A stretch of 64,000 nucleotides of DNA from Vicugna pacos. Its lineage: Eukaryota; Chordata; Mammalia; Artiodactyla; Camelidae. The notes below the pieces were generated by a model that worked only from the letters and a program-made list of their open reading frames with translations, had not been told where the DNA came from and made no database searches. The translations under genes and the position numbers were made by a program. This document shows positions 32,165 through 43,489 of the stretch, in pieces (position 1 is the first letter of the stretch; every line of letters begins with the position of its first letter). The DNA lies in assembly GCF_048564905.1 (NCBI RefSeq), contig NC_133005.1, positions 30,125,501-30,189,500 on the forward strand, in the 5' to 3' direction.

Positions 32165-32680
32165 GGCATGCAGGCCCTTTTGTACACCTGTGTTCATCGC
32201 AGTCCTATTCACAACAGCTAAAACATGGAAGCAAACCAGATTTCCATCAGCAGATGAACAGATCAGCAAAACATGGTCTATCCATAGCATGGAATATTAT
32301 TCAGCCTTAAAAAGGAAGGAAATTCTGATATATGCTACATTATGGATGAACGCTGAGGACATTATGCTAAGTGAGATAAGCCAGACCAAAAAAAGGCAAA
32401 TGCTGTATGAGTCCATATATAGGAAGTACTTAGAGTAGTCAACTTCATAGAGGCAGGAGCAGAACAATGGTTGTCAAGGGCTGAAGGAGAAGGAAATGGG
32501 GAGTCAGAGTTTCATGCATACCAAGTTCCAGTCTGGGAAGATGGGAAGAATTCTGGAGATGGATGGTGGGGGTGACTACACAACAATGTGAACGTACTTA
32601 ATGCCACTGAACTGTAAACAAAAAATGGCTAAGATGGTAAATTTTATGTTAAAAAAAACTGTTTTAATAAAAAGAGTGCA
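32165..32680 (+). mobile_element. L1 LINE 3' end (L1MA/L1MB-like), plus strand
   Basis: The end of ORF2 is legible at 32190-32420 (F-I-A-V-L-F-T-T-A-K-T-W-K-Q, then M-E-Y-Y-S-A-L-K), then a 3' UTR with 'ttctggagatggatggtggg', 'cacaacaatgtgaacgtact' and taaattttatgtt, then an A-rich end. Truncated at the 5' side. Confidence 0.85.
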
Positions 32681-32681
32681 G

Positions 32682-32775
32682 GCCCCTAAAATCAGATAGA
32701 CCTGGTTTGACTTGCTAGCTCTTGATCCTGGGCAAGTCTCCTATCTCCTGTATCTTCTAAAATGCAGTCTCAAAT
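32682..32775 (+). repeat. MIR SINE fragment
   Basis: 'gtgcaggcccctaaaatcag' then atagacctggtttgacttgc and gatcctgggcaagtctccta. Confidence 0.7.
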
Positions 32776-33235
32776 ACAGAGATTCAGTCATCTCTAGCAG
32801 AAAGGGATTTAATTCAGGGAACTGGGTGTTTACAAAAGGTTTGGAAGAGTTGAGGAGAGAATGTTTGAGTCTGCCCTACAGTTCATGTCAGTTGCCCTAT
32901 CTGTGATCCAAAGTCAGCAATTTCCTCCTGGTGCTGCAGCAGTCAGGAAGTTAACAGAAGCCACTAGCGACAGTCACAGCTGCCTTCCGTGCAGGTCCGG
33001 GACCAATGATGGGCAGGGAGAGCAGAGGCTCATGTGTCTGTCATCACTGCTTGAGAAAAAGAATGGCTTCTGGGTCTTTCTTCCTTCCGAATCTTACATG
33101 AGCACCTCCCTGCTCACACGGAGAACTCTGGAGACAAGGAAATCTACAGAATGTGGTTGCTGGACTTGGAGTCTCTGAGACTCACAGGGAAGCATAGGAG
33201 GAGATGAGAATCAATACTGACCACTAAATACATCT
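32776..33235. other. unassigned DNA
   Basis: Nothing nameable. Confidence 0.5.
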
Positions 33236-33237
33236 GA

Positions 33238-33325
33238 TACACCTGCCTGACCCCGGGTTTTTCCATCTGTTCTGTGGGGATATTAGAGTCTTACTTGGAT
33301 TAAATGTAATAATGTATGGACTGAC
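33238..33325 (+). repeat. MIR SINE fragment
   Basis: tttccatctgttctgtgggg then 'ttggattaaatgtaataatg'. Confidence 0.6.
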
Positions 33326-33327
33326 TT

Positions 33328-33366
33328 ACTTCCCTCCTTCCTTCCTTCCCTCCCTTCCTATTTCTC
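33328..33366. repeat. (TTCC)n microsatellite, interrupted
   Basis: ccctccttccttccttccct then cccttccta. Confidence 0.9.
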
Positions 33367-34124
33367 ATTCTGACTCTCTATGTCTCCCTCTGCCTGCAGA
33401 TCTGTATTAAGTCTCTGCCTCTGTCTCCATACCATCTGTGGGTTGGCTGGCAGTCAGCCTCTAGGCCCTGGAACTCATATCAAATCCCACCGAGGGGTGA
33501 CTTTTGGTCCAGACCCTTATCTGGGCCATGAGAGGCCTACACTCTCTGAAAATGACCATCCCACTTTGGAAGAAAACCAGGCTTCCACTAGTATCCAAGG
33601 CAAGGGAGACGAGAACCCTAGCCTAGGTCTGAAAAGACCCAGACCCCAGGCACATTCTTTGCCCCAGCCTTTAGGACCAACTGGAGTTGGCCAGACAAGT
33701 CGGGATATCGGCAGGTCAGGTGTCACCACTCGGAGCAGAGATTCAGCAAGATGTGGGAGGAGAGAAAGCAGGAAGTGGATGTTCAGGCCAAGTGGTGTCA
33801 TTAATGCCAATTACAAAAATGGCCCATTGTCACCTTCTAATCATCACCATCACAGGTGTGCCCCCGTGGACACCCACCAGGATACAGCCATTAACTGTGC
33901 CCCCTCCTCCTACTACTCTTCCCCCATCCCCTAGGGTATGAGGGCTCTTCCTCTGGCTCCACCTTAACTCAGGTAGAGCTCCCGGAGCCCAACAGCCTTG
34001 AGAGGTGGTGAGCTCCCTGTCTTGAGAGGTAGTCAAGACAGTGATGACTTCCTAAGTTTGGGGTCGAGAGGATAATCACTGAATTGCTTTTCAAAGCCAA
34101 GACCCAAGAATCTTCAGAAAAGAT
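33367..34124. other. unassigned DNA, longest repeat-free frame noted
   Basis: A 184-codon plus frame (33380-33934) begins with a hydrophobic stretch that could pass for a signal peptide, but the rest is low in structure, no family is recognised and no splice or promoter context supports it. I treat it as chance. No repeat named. Confidence 0.45.
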
Positions 34125-34213
34125 ACTTTTTAAAAATTTATATATTTTAACTATATATATTTATATTTATATATATTTATATTTTTTATGTTTAACTATA
34201 TATATAGTTAAAT
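34125..34213. repeat. AT-rich tract ending in a 22-bp perfect palindrome
   Basis: Runs of tatata. 34191-34212 is a perfect inverted repeat centred on tatatata with tttaac/gttaaa arms, and a taactatatatat copy also stands near 34148. Could extrude a cruciform. Confidence 0.9.
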
Positions 34214-34344
34214 TCCCCCCTGAGGGAAGTTGGCACCATTATGGAGACAGATAAAAAGGCATAGGCTCAGTCTGAGGTCTCAAGAGTTGCATCATTGTGA
34301 CTCCAATGATACCTGTCTTTGTTCTCCCATACTTCATTCAAAGG
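34214..34344. other. unassigned DNA
   Basis: No feature recognised. Confidence 0.5.
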
Positions 34345-34570
34345 AGGCAGATGGCTGCTTGGAGTTGAAGAATGCAGGCTTAGGGGCCAGACAGACCTGG
34401 GTTCACATACTCCACCCACCAGCTATGCATCCCTCAATAAGGCACATCACCCTCTCATCCTCAAATTCCAAATGGGGACAAGAGCTCACCTCACGGTGGT
34501 GAAGAATCAATGACATTATGACTGTTGGGTTCCCAGCCAGGTTTCTGGCTCATGGTCAGTGCCCAGAGAA
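34345..34570 (+). repeat. MIR SINE, nearly full
   Basis: 'ttggagttgaagaatgcagg', 'ccagacagacctgggttcac', catcctcaaattccaaatgg, gtggtgaagaatcaatgaca, 'ctggctcatggtcagtgccc'. Confidence 0.85.
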
Positions 34571-35040
34571 TGGGTTGCCATATATGTGGTAATACAGCAG
34601 ATATGGGGCTTTAGCCCAAGAAAGAGACCTAGGAGTGACAATGGTGAGTGATATACCCCACAGCCACATCATCCAGATCATCTAAGAACCTTGGCTTCAG
34701 CCAGAGAAGACACTGCCAGAGCCTTGTCCCTGCCCTTCTATGACGCAGTGTACCTTGGTTGGTCTGGAACCCCAGCGTCCGTGCCCTGCCCTATACCAAT
34801 AACCCCCAGGTCCCCCACTCTGCTCTAGACTTGACAGAATCCTTTAACCATTAAGCACTGAACATCATGTTTTCCACCCTCGGAGTTTTCCAAACAGTAA
34901 TTAGGCAGTGGAACACCCTGCTAGGGTGGCAAGAGTCAATATCATTAGTGTGGGAGGGAGCGTGGGGTAAGTGGAGGTGCTTAGAGGCTTGCCACACGGC
35001 AGGAACTAGTCTGGCTCCAGGTGGCTAAGGCCTGGTGGAG
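34571..35040. other. unassigned DNA
   Basis: No gene or named repeat. Confidence 0.5.
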
Positions 35041-35086
35041 CAGTTCCATTGCCAAACCCTCAGCAGTTCCATTGCCAAACCCTCAG
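35041..35086. repeat. exact tandem duplication, 23-bp unit x 2
   Basis: 35041-35063 and 35064-35086 are identical (unit starts cagttccattgcc, ends ccctcag). With no mismatch the duplication must be recent relative to the surrounding repeats, or an assembly slip. Confidence 0.98.
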
Positions 35087-35129
35087 TTCTCTTGAAGGAA
35101 CTGAGCTCTAAAGCTTCATGAACTGGTAA

Positions 35130-35340
35130 TATAATCAAGAGATCACTGGCTCTGGGGTCACCTGACTTTAAAATCCCTCCCTGCCATTGTGAAATTAGAC
35201 ACAGTAGCTGATCATTTTGTGTTCATTTTCTTATCTACAAAATGGACATTGTTCTTTCAATCTCATGTAGTAGCAGTAAGGATTTAATGAGAGTACTCTG
35301 TACTTAGAACAGAATGAGGTCCAATAAAACTCAAATAGAG
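35130..35340 (+). repeat. MIR SINE
   Basis: 'actggctctggggtcacctg', cattttcttatctacaaaat, 'gtaaggatttaatgagagta', cttagaacagaatgaggtcc. Confidence 0.85.
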
Positions 35341-35439
35341 CCACCAGCGTATCGATTCTAAAGTCACAACACAAGGTGACAATCCTTATATTGGGTGACA
35401 AGGCACCCAACATTCTCCTTTAAAGAAAAAGAAAAAGCC

Positions 35440-35845
35440 TGTATCAGTCAGGATGTGTTGGGTTATGCTGCTATAGCAAGCAAGACCAAAAGTCTCAGAT
35501 AAAAACCACCAAGATTCATCTACCATTCAGTGCCATATGTTTCCCACAGATAGGCAGGGAGATTTCATCTGTTACAGTCATTCAGGATTCCCAGTTTACA
35601 AAGCAGCCACCAATTGTCACCATGCCAGAGGGAGAGAGACAGCTCTGGATGTTATTGCCCTGGCAATTAAATATTTAGACCCAGTCCTAACACACATCAC
35701 TCATTAGTTAGAATCTGTCATGTGGCCCCACCCAAACACAAAATTGTTCAGTGTCCTGTGTATTCAGAAGGAGAAAAGAACTGGGTGCTGGCAAGCATCA
35801 TTCATCACCACTGCAGGATCCATAGTGGGGACTGACACACTTCTC
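35440..35845 (-). mobile_element. MLT1-type LTR (ERVL-MaLR), minus strand
   Basis: Plus strand begins gtatcagtcaggatgtgttg and carries 'ggttatgctgctatagcaag', gagggagagagacagctctgg and 'catgtggccccacccaaaca'. Reversed, these are the usual MLT1 body and the end ...gcagcataa...tcctgactgatac. Confidence 0.75.
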
Positions 35846-36698
35846 TCAATCTGTTCACACGGCTAGGTTTTTTTCTCCAGTATTGGAACAATTCACCATT
35901 CCTTCTCTGGAACGCTAGAAGATAAAATAGATGTACAGCTGAGGCAATGTTTCATGACAATATTCAAATCTTTCACTGCCAGAATCACAGTTGGTGCTGT
36001 AACAGAGACACACAGAGACATACATGGACTTGAAGTTGACACTCAGCTGAGAGATTAACTTCTCCCCACTCACACTCACTCTGTGTCTATGCTCACTGAG
36101 ATGAATGGCCAGAATCATCTGTGTATTTAAACATTTTCCTGTCTTCCTTTTTGTTTCAGAGCTGAATTGCATAAGCCAAATATCTGTAAGATACAAAGCT
36201 CTTTACTAAGATAACTTCCTGGGGTTCAGTTGGTCCTCGTGGCGGAAAGGAGAGAGTCTCCAAGACTGTCTTCATTAAGTCCTCACCCTGAGAGCTGTGC
36301 TGTTAAGGGCTCTAGGATCTTTCCTTCAGAGTCTGGGGTGTGTCCCCTTCCTTCTCCCCAGACATCTCCATCCACAATACAATTGCAGCAGAGGAGTTCA
36401 GTCTCAGCTTCCTCTGAGACCGTGATGAACTGTCTTATGGACCAGCCCCCTGCCAAAGGGATCACTTAGCCAGTGACTAAGGGGACAGAAAAGCATCTCG
36501 ATGTTCAAGACACAAACTTTTTGTGGCAGCCCTTAGAAGCCAACATCTCAGGCCCTTGGTCAGCTAAAGTGCTGGCCATCAACCCGTGGATACTCTGGTT
36601 CTGAAAGTTCTTTGGAGCCAGAAGTCAGGATTCATTTTGAAGTGGGGCAAGTTTCTACCTATAAGATAGTACAAACCATATCCTATGACCAGTTATAT
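35846..36698. other. unassigned DNA
   Basis: No gene or named repeat. The opposed short frames at 36230-36469 carry no motif. Confidence 0.5.
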
Positions 36699-36699
36699 A

Positions 36700-36785
36700 C
36701 ATAATATATATTCTCTGAACATCAGTATCCTCATCTCCAAAATGAAACATGAGCATTAAAACAGTTACTACAGTTACTTGTCCTA
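36700..36785 (+). repeat. MIR SINE fragment
   Basis: 'ctctgaacatcagtatcctc' then atctccaaaatgaaaca. Confidence 0.6.
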
Positions 36786-36829
36786 AGAAACGACTTGGGG
36801 GTACAACAGAAGCCAAAATCTAGTGGGAG

Positions 36830-37035
36830 CAAATGAATATTTATTAAGCATCTACTGTGTGCCAAGCCCATGACCAGGGGTTTTACATGCAGGTTATCTC
36901 ATCATTTCACCACCTTGTAAAAGAGGCACTCTCCCATTTTATGGATGAGAAAACTGAAGCCCTGAGGGGCAGGGGCTCACCAAGCCTGGGGGTTGGCACT
37001 TGTGTTCTGATCTGTCGGCCTCTGAAGGCCGTGTC
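36830..37035 (-). repeat. MIR SINE, minus strand
   Basis: 'attaagcatctactgtgtgc', 'caggttatctcatcatttca', cccattttatggatgagaaa, ctgaagccctgaggggcagg. Confidence 0.9.
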
Positions 37036-37404
37036 TCTTCCTCCCCACACTCTTGGATGCGGCCTGAGAAAGAAGTCTGGGTGGCCTCCACCTAGATTTC
37101 AAGCCCAGCAGGGAGGAGCAGTGGGTTGAGAAAGAGGGCAGTGCTGCCAGGTTGGTCCTGGGAGACCAGAGTCTGTGTGGGAAGTGGTCAGGAAAGCTGG
37201 AGATATGGATAAGCCCCACCCACATGCGTGTTTTGAATCCATTGGTCCATTTCTTCAGAAGGAGGCTTCCAAGCCTGGACTTGTAATTACCTTCAATCAC
37301 CCTACTGGGCACACAGACTGGGTGTCTAGATATAGGGTATCCACGTGTGCTGTACCCGACACCCTCTTTCACGACCATTTGCTTGGCAAGTGAGTGAAGC
37401 ATGG
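37036..37404. other. unassigned DNA
   Basis: A 200-codon minus frame (36977-37579) crosses this from a MIR into an L2, so it is not a gene. Confidence 0.55.
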
Positions 37405-37870
37405 TGAGCATGTGAAGCCATTTCCCCTGCTTGAAGTAGCTCTGACAGGCGTCCCTCTCCTCCTTTCCATCACCGTGGTCACGCCAGTCCAGGTCACACA
37501 CTTGGGTGTTCGCAACAGTTCCATGTCCGGTGTACTGGCCTCTCCTTGCATCCAATCCAACCTTCCTACAAGTCTCCAAGAGTTCTCCTTCTCAAATGCA
37601 AAACTGATCCCATCTTATCCAAATTAAACACAAACACACACACACACACACAAACCTTCAATGGATTCCATTACTCTTAGGATCAGGCCCAGATGCCTAG
37701 TCATCAGCCTCAAGGTTATTCACAATCCAGTTCCTTTTAACCTCTCCAACCTTACCCCCCTCCCACTTCCTCATGAGGATCCCCAGCTCTGTTCACACCT
37801 AAATGCATTGTGTTTTCTTACAGTATTTCATGCCTTTGGACAAGGTGCCTCTTTGCCAGGGGGCCCTTTT
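37405..37870 (+). repeat. L2 LINE, older internal/3' part, interrupted by (CA)n
   Basis: 'ttcaatggattccattactc' then ttaggatcaggcccagatgc, 'caaggttattcacaatccag' and cctctccaaccttacccc are the L2 segment upstream of its usual 3' end. Confidence 0.7.
37628..37653. repeat. (CA)n microsatellite
   Basis: About ten ca units within the L2. Confidence 0.95.
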
Positions 37871-38411
37871 CCCCAGTTCTCAACTCAGTGAGACCCCATT
37901 TAACTGCAACAGGAAGAGAAAGAATTAAAATGTGAGTGTTCCAGAACTTCTCCCCTCCCTCCTTAGGAAGAAGAATCAGAACAATACTCCTCATTAGGAT
38001 GTCCATGGAACGTGGAGACAGAGCTACCCATTTGACAAAGAACAGACATATAGACATATGTTGTTTTTTTTTAATACCAGAGCCTTCAGGTAGGCAAAGC
38101 TTGTGGTATTAAAGAGTGAGACTAGAAACAGAGCGGGTTTGGGGGCACTCCCCCCGCCCCCCTGTAGAGGATACTGAGTGGGAAAACTGCATGGAGGGAT
38201 GTTTAAGAGTAGCCCGCTCCCATTTAGCACTTCCTCCAGGAACTGAATAAAGGTTCAAACTACTTTCAAACACTATATTTACTTTTTTCACTCTCTCTTG
38301 TGTTACAGCCCTAAAATTGGACTGAGCCATATGGGATGTCAAGATTTATTCAGGTTACACATTCTTCAGAGTTAATTTTTTTAAGAGAAACTTACATTTT
38401 TTTTCCTTTGC
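37871..38411. other. unassigned DNA
   Basis: 38240-38250 has ctgaataaaggttc, an AATAAA word that could belong to an unrecognised old LTR. I cannot support more. Confidence 0.45.
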
Positions 38412-38550
38412 TACTTTTTGAGGGGGAGGTAACTATATTTATTTATCTATATTAATTAATTTATTTTTAACAGAGGTACTGGGGATTGAACCCAGGACCT
38501 CCTGCATGCTAAGCATGCGCTCTACCACTGAGCTATCTCCCTCCCCTGCC
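38412..38550 (-). mobile_element. camelid tRNA-derived SINE (Vic-1 type), minus strand, well preserved
   Basis: Reversed tail 'tgagggggaggtaactatat' and tttatttttaacagaggta, then 'ctggggattgaacccaggac' (B-box region), cctcctgcatgctaagcatg and 'cgctctaccactgagctatc' (A-box region), ending cctccc. The cleanest minus copy in the window. Confidence 0.95.
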
Positions 38551-39820
38551 CCCACAGAGTTGAAATCAAAGCTTTTGAAACTTGCCCCAACCACCTCCTC
38601 TGACTGAGTAGAATTAGTCATTCCTCTTTGTGTAAAACCTTGTTTAACCTTCACACAGGGATATTTTATTTGACTCTGTATTCCCTCTGGCATCAGCCCC
38701 TGGGGTCCTGAGAGATCAGGGATGTTCGTCCCTTCACCACCTCTGAATCTCCAGTTCCCAGAACAAGTCTTGGCCTAGAGAAAGGGGCCATCCATTCTCA
38801 CTGAATGTACTACTAACTCCTGAGGTGTCTTATGAAGTCCTCACCAAGCTGACCCAGCACCCGAGTCTCACCTTGGACAGTCTAGGCTTCCCTACAGAGA
38901 AATCGGCCTCATTTCTAGATGCCACCAGTTTCAGTTTTGGTTCTGATCACTTCCCAGTTGAGGAGAGAAAACAGAAGTTTTTTTTTAAAAAAAAAAAGTG
39001 TCTGAACATTCGGAACCACAAAAAGTTGTCTAATTTGGTTCTTAATATATGCTTCGTGCCTCTTCCTCTCATCGCTCAGATACAACCCGGCCCAGTGAAT
39101 AGTTACTCGATCCTCACCCTGCCTGAAGGATCAAATCCCAGCAGGATGCCTTTGCCGCAGGCAAGCAAGCAAGCATCCCCGCAGCCTGGAAACGAAGTCA
39201 GTTCCCACACCAGTCACCCTTCCAGTGGTCAGGCTTCGTGAAACCCCTAAGTCTAGGAAGAGTTTATGCCATGGGTCTCTTTCTCCTCCTCTTGGGCCTC
39301 TGGCTTTGTCTGAACATTGGAAGGATCTCAAACATTGGCTCCCTCCTCATTCGCTGAGTTGAAGGACCAGTCTCTGGGACATTCCATGAAATCCAAGGTG
39401 GCAGCTCGGAGAGCTGGAAGACAAGCAACCTCTTTCAACCTTCACTCTTTAGAGGAATAGACCTCAGGCACTTCATCAACCTCAACGGACACCAAATATA
39501 AAGGGAACGTTCAAACCATGTACAGGAGATCTAACTACATATGTGGTATGAGCCTCCAAGAGAAATACCCTCCCAGGAATTTTGAGTGAATCCAGAGGTT
39601 ATGTGTCCCTGAAGGAAGGTGACAACAAGGTGACCAGACAAGGAGAAGAGACAGAGGTAGCCCTCCCTCATTTCCCACCTTTCCTTCAAGTGTGCCTACC
39701 TTTCCAGCATCTCTCTTCCTACCTTATGAGAAGCGTTCACGCCCTTGGAGTTGCCTTTGGTGTCATTCAGGTTGCCAACCTCCAAGCAGAACTAGTTGCA
39801 GCCCAGAGTTCCCCGTGTCT
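38551..39820. other. unassigned DNA
   Basis: A weak L2-like stretch at 38660-38810 (ctgaatctccagttcccaga; cactgaatg). Frames up to 142 codons have no motif. An A/T homopolymer junction lies at 38975-38997. Confidence 0.5.
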
Positions 39821-39824
39821 GTGC

Positions 39825-40035
39825 GTTAGACAGTCAAGAGGTCTCAAACACAACTCTGATTTCACCGCTGGGTGGCCGAATGACCACAGGCATTACTTCA
39901 CCTCTCAGAGCCACAGCTTCTTTAAAATGTGTATTTCAATGGCTTCTTGCTCTGGGGATTTGATGAGGTCATGCATGCAAAACGCCTGGCAGATAGTGAG
40001 CCCTTGGTAATCGTTAGTAATTATGAGTATTATAA
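39825..40035 (+). repeat. MIR SINE
   Basis: 'gaccacaggcattacttcac' then ctctcagagccacagcttct, ctctggggatttgatgaggt, 'caaaacgcctggcagatagt', gagcccttggtaatcgt. Confidence 0.8.
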
Positions 40036-40124
40036 TTTAAAATACCAGCATACTTCATTTGGGAGACTGCATCAGACGATGCTAGATTTCCTTGGATTCA
40101 CCCCCATAGCACCCTGAACATCTC

Positions 40125-40270
40125 CCTTTGTAGCTTTCTCCACATATGCCATTTCTACTCAGGGTCTGGCTTCCCTTAGAGCCTGTGAGCTCCAGGAGCG
40201 GATCACAGATCACCTTGTTCGCCACTGTCCCAGGTGCCTGGAATCATAATGAACGCTCAAAAAACACTGT
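40125..40270 (+). repeat. L2 LINE 3' tail
   Basis: 'gagcctgtgagctccaggag', cactgtcccaggtgcctgga, 'ataatgaacgctcaaaaaac'. Confidence 0.7.
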
Positions 40271-40618
40271 CAGCCTAATTCGTTTACATTTCACCCATTC
40301 CCACTGAAGCTTCTCTCCAAGTTTTTTCCCATTTCCATGTCAACCTCAACCTCCTTCTGCCTCTCTTGCTGCCAATCCTAAACCTGAAGAAGCTTAAGCT
40401 CTTTGGGAATGAGTGGGCTGAGTTCTACATTTACATGTGTCAACAGATGACCTGCATGAACAAAGGATCCAGAGGCCAGAGACATCTTGGGTCTTTTCTC
40501 TGGAAGATGGAGCAGAGCCAGGCTCAGGTGGAAGGTTCTGAAAGCAGGAAAGTCTCCTTCCTTGGAGGAGAAGCAAGCATGGGGATCAGTTCTGGGTTAC
40601 ACTGGCAAATGCCCAGAT
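40271..40618. other. unassigned DNA
   Basis: No feature recognised. Confidence 0.5.
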
Positions 40619-40619
40619 G

Positions 40620-40750
40620 AAATGAGCCTAGCAGACGCTCTAACAAATGTAAGAGTCAGCTGTTATTATCCCATTTTACAGATGAAGAAACTGAGGCTCA
40701 GGAAGTTGAAGTCACTTGCCCAGGGCATTTCAGCTCTCCGGACCCTGATC
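40620..40750 (-). repeat. MIR SINE fragment, minus strand
   Basis: 'gttattatcccattttacag' then atgaagaaactgaggctcag and agtcacttgcccagggcat. Confidence 0.9.
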
Positions 40751-41699
40751 GAGATGCATTTGAAAGACAGCATATGAGGTAGCAGGCAGCTGAGCTCACT
40801 GACACACGCCCCACTTCCCACCCTGGTCCCCACCCATTCAGCTACTGGAGGGTGTCTGGAAACCCAACTGCAGGGTCATCTGATTTAGTCTGGTGACATG
40901 AGATGCCAGATTGAGCAACTCAAGAATCCCTCCACCTTTGAACTGCACCCTCTTTATTCTGGGGACACCACATCCTGCAGCTCGTGATGGTGGTTGGGAG
41001 GATAGGAGCTCCCTACCCTCCGATCCCTGAAGGAAATGTGAAAATTCAGACACCCTAGTAGCCCCCATCTTGAATGCCCCAACATTGAGGCATTGGGCTG
41101 GTTCTTACCTGCATCAGTGGAGACGAGGGGCTGGGTGCCTCCTGGGGGCTCCACACTGGGACCAGCCAGAGGAAGAGCACATCCCTGCAAGCGGAGCTCT
41201 GCCTTCACTGTCTCTCAAGCTCTTAACTCTTTCCGGTTCCCCTTCCTCCTCCACATCTTCTGTCTGTTCTCTTCCCTCTCCCCAGTTCTCTCCCTTTCTA
41301 TCCCAGAGGAAGCAGCCCCTAATTTGAAAATATATGTATTATTTAGTATTTAGTATATGCACATCACAAAATATTGACTTGACCGCCACATCTGGACCAT
41401 AGGGATGTTTTATTTATGCCACATGCAATGTCTTAAGAAACTCCAAATGTTTTGCCAACATGAAAATTTGCAGGATTTCCTGTAAAAATCCAGACTTATC
41501 TTCTTTTAAGTCACTGGAGAGCTAGCAGCTCTGAGCATGACTTCTCACCCAGCAGCAGCTGGCTGCAGCTGAAGAGCATCTGCCCCATTGGGTCAGGATC
41601 TTTTCCCTGCGGCATTTTTCCCCCTAAAATTAACCCACTTCACTCATTTGGCTACCTGGCCTGGGGGTCTGTTTTGTCTAAGACTCTCTCTTCTGCTCT
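40751..41699. other. unassigned DNA
   Basis: No gene or named repeat. 41215-41310 is pyrimidine-rich. Confidence 0.5.
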
Positions 41700-41775
41700 T
41701 AACTCAAAAATTCCCATTATACAGAAGAGAACACTGAGACACCAACAACGTGCCAAGGTCACTCATGGGTGGCAT
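41700..41775 (-). repeat. MIR SINE fragment, minus strand
   Basis: 'ttcccattatacagaagaga' then acactgagacacc and gtgccaaggtcactcatggg. Confidence 0.65.
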
Positions 41776-42185
41776 CTCTAGGGTCTTCCCTGATAACTGC
41801 CATCTGGCAATTCCCAAAGGAGGAAAGAAAGCCCCACCACTACCTGCCATGTTCTCCACCTTCACAATCCTCTCACGCCAAGCCCAGAGGCCAGGAGGAG
41901 CCACAGGAGACCCAGGATGACGCAGGTAAAAGATGAACTCAGCTACATGGGTACTCGGCCCTCTTCACAATCGAGGCCTCCTCCCCTGTAGGTGTTTGTG
42001 GGGGTGGAGCTAAGGCCAGGGCAGGTGAGGACAGCTCTGAGGGCTACAGTGTCCTGACATGCCCTCGGGTGCCAGGCCTCCCCGACAGCAGGGCCCCTGA
42101 ACTGGCAGCAAAAGACTCCTCTACCCAAGATCTATTCACAGTCCTACTCCTCAAGGCTGAGAGCCTTCTGTGCTGGAGGTGAGCA
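41776..42185. other. unassigned DNA
   Basis: No feature recognised. Confidence 0.5.
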
Positions 42186-42342
42186 CACATGCTCCCCTTA
42201 ACATGCACGCAATACATGCACAAACACACACACACACAGGCACAAGCACATGCATACACATGTACACACAAATGCACATAATCACATACGCAACACACAC
42301 AAATACACACACACACATACCTGCACACGTACATGCACACAA
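42186..42342. repeat. degenerate CA-rich tract with cac/atac variants
   Basis: Runs such as aaacacacacacacacagg alternate with gcatacacatgtacacac. Alternating purine-pyrimidine DNA. The Cys/Val-rich minus-strand frames here are compositional. Confidence 0.9.
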
Positions 42343-42429
42343 AACTCTTAGACGGTGGGGAAGTGAGCAGTAAGAGGATGGAGGCAAGAAAAGAAGGAAA
42401 GGAGGGCGGGGGCTCAGACATTTTAAATG

Positions 42430-42600
42430 ACTGTCCAGGGACTGTCTGCTCTGTGCCCGGCAGCGTGCTGTGCTTCCCGCGCTGCGTGTTAGTCCCTCTT
42501 CTCAGCATCCCTTAGAAGTGGGCGTATCTTCACTTCCTCTTTTCAGATGAAGAAACAGAAGTTTAGGGAGATTGCAGCCCCAGATCTCACAGCCACGATA
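42430..42600 (-). repeat. MIR SINE, minus strand
   Basis: 'ctctgtgcccggcagcgtgc' then ttcctcttttcagatgaaga, aacagaagtttagggagatt and gatctcacagcc. Confidence 0.75.
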
Positions 42601-42634
42601 GTTGGCAAAAGAGCTGAGGTTTGTGCCAAATTCT

Positions 42635-42895
42635 CCTTAAGTGCCAGACTCTGTGCTGGGCTTTGAGAACACGGAAGCGGGAAAACATTCCCGGTACCTA
42701 GCCGATGGGGTCCCCAGCTGGGGAAGAGGGGCAAACATTATACCAAAAAATCACACAAATAACCACATGAGTGCAGATGCAACAGGTACGAGGATGCTAA
42801 AGCACAGAACACCATGTAGGGGCCCCAACTTGAGTTTAGGGGTGAAGGAAGGCCTCCCTGTGGGAGTAACTAGACCCTGCCCTGATCTCCCCAGG
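42635..42895 (-). repeat. L2 fragment, minus strand
   Basis: 'taagtgccagactctgtgct' then gggctttgagaacacggaag, and later ggggtgaaggaaggcctccctgtgggagtaac (quoted word ggaaggcctccctg) as in reversed L2. Confidence 0.6.
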
Positions 42896-43230
42896 TTAAA
42901 TGACTTCCCATCAGCACCCTCCAGGGATGGGAGAAGGGCAGGAGCTTTTATAACCTCAAATCAAGAAGACTAATTCCATAACAGTTTTAGACACAATCTA
43001 CCTTCCCCTGCATAAAGGCTCAGGAATACAACCACTGGGGTCTTGCTGCATCGAGAGCCTGATGTACCCACTGAAGCCCACCTCTGTGAGCTGTGCAGGG
43101 ATTTAGGCCAGCAAGGGTATCACTGCATCTGAGTACCAGGGCTCCCTGGGCTGTACAAGACAGGTGTTCAACAGCGACACCATGTGGATAGAACCAAAAT
43201 GATACTTCAGTCAACTCGTCAGAATTTCTG
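42896..43230. other. unassigned DNA
   Basis: No feature recognised. Confidence 0.5.
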
Positions 43231-43234
43231 GTTC

Positions 43235-43372
43235 TCTCACCTCTCCAGAGGCCAGGAGTCCAAAATCAGGATGTCAGCAGGGACAGGCTGTCTTTTACAG
43301 TTGCCTCTCCTTGCTTCTGGTGGTTACTGGCATCCCTTGGCATTCCTTGGCTTATAGCTACATTGGAGGGTA
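43235..43372 (-). mobile_element. MLT1/MST-type LTR fragment (ERVL-MaLR), minus strand
   Basis: 'gaggccaggagtccaaaatc' then aggatgtcagcagggacagg, 'cttctggtggttactggcat', ccttggcattccttggctta. Same LTR group as the longer copy at 58640-59125. Confidence 0.75.
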
Positions 43373-43489
43373 AGTAAAATGACACATGCGGAGAGCAAGG
43401 TATGTCATACACATCCAGTTTCACTTCATTCACATCTTAACCTGAGTTCACTGTGCCCAGTTTTGAAGTCCTTTGCTTCATTCACCAGT

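Noticed and set aside
33380-33934. 184-codon plus-strand frame with a hydrophobic start like a signal peptide
   Set aside because: The remainder is low in structure, no family match is visible, and no promoter or splice context was seen. Chance is the simpler reading.
36977-37579. 200-codon minus-strand frame
   Set aside because: It spans a MIR and an L2 and has no motif.
38220-38290. AATAAA-containing stretch that might be an LTR R region
   Set aside because: No matching LTR body or ends could be recognised.
42044-42508. 154-codon minus-strand frame rich in Cys and Val
   Set aside because: Produced by the degenerate CA tract it reads through.
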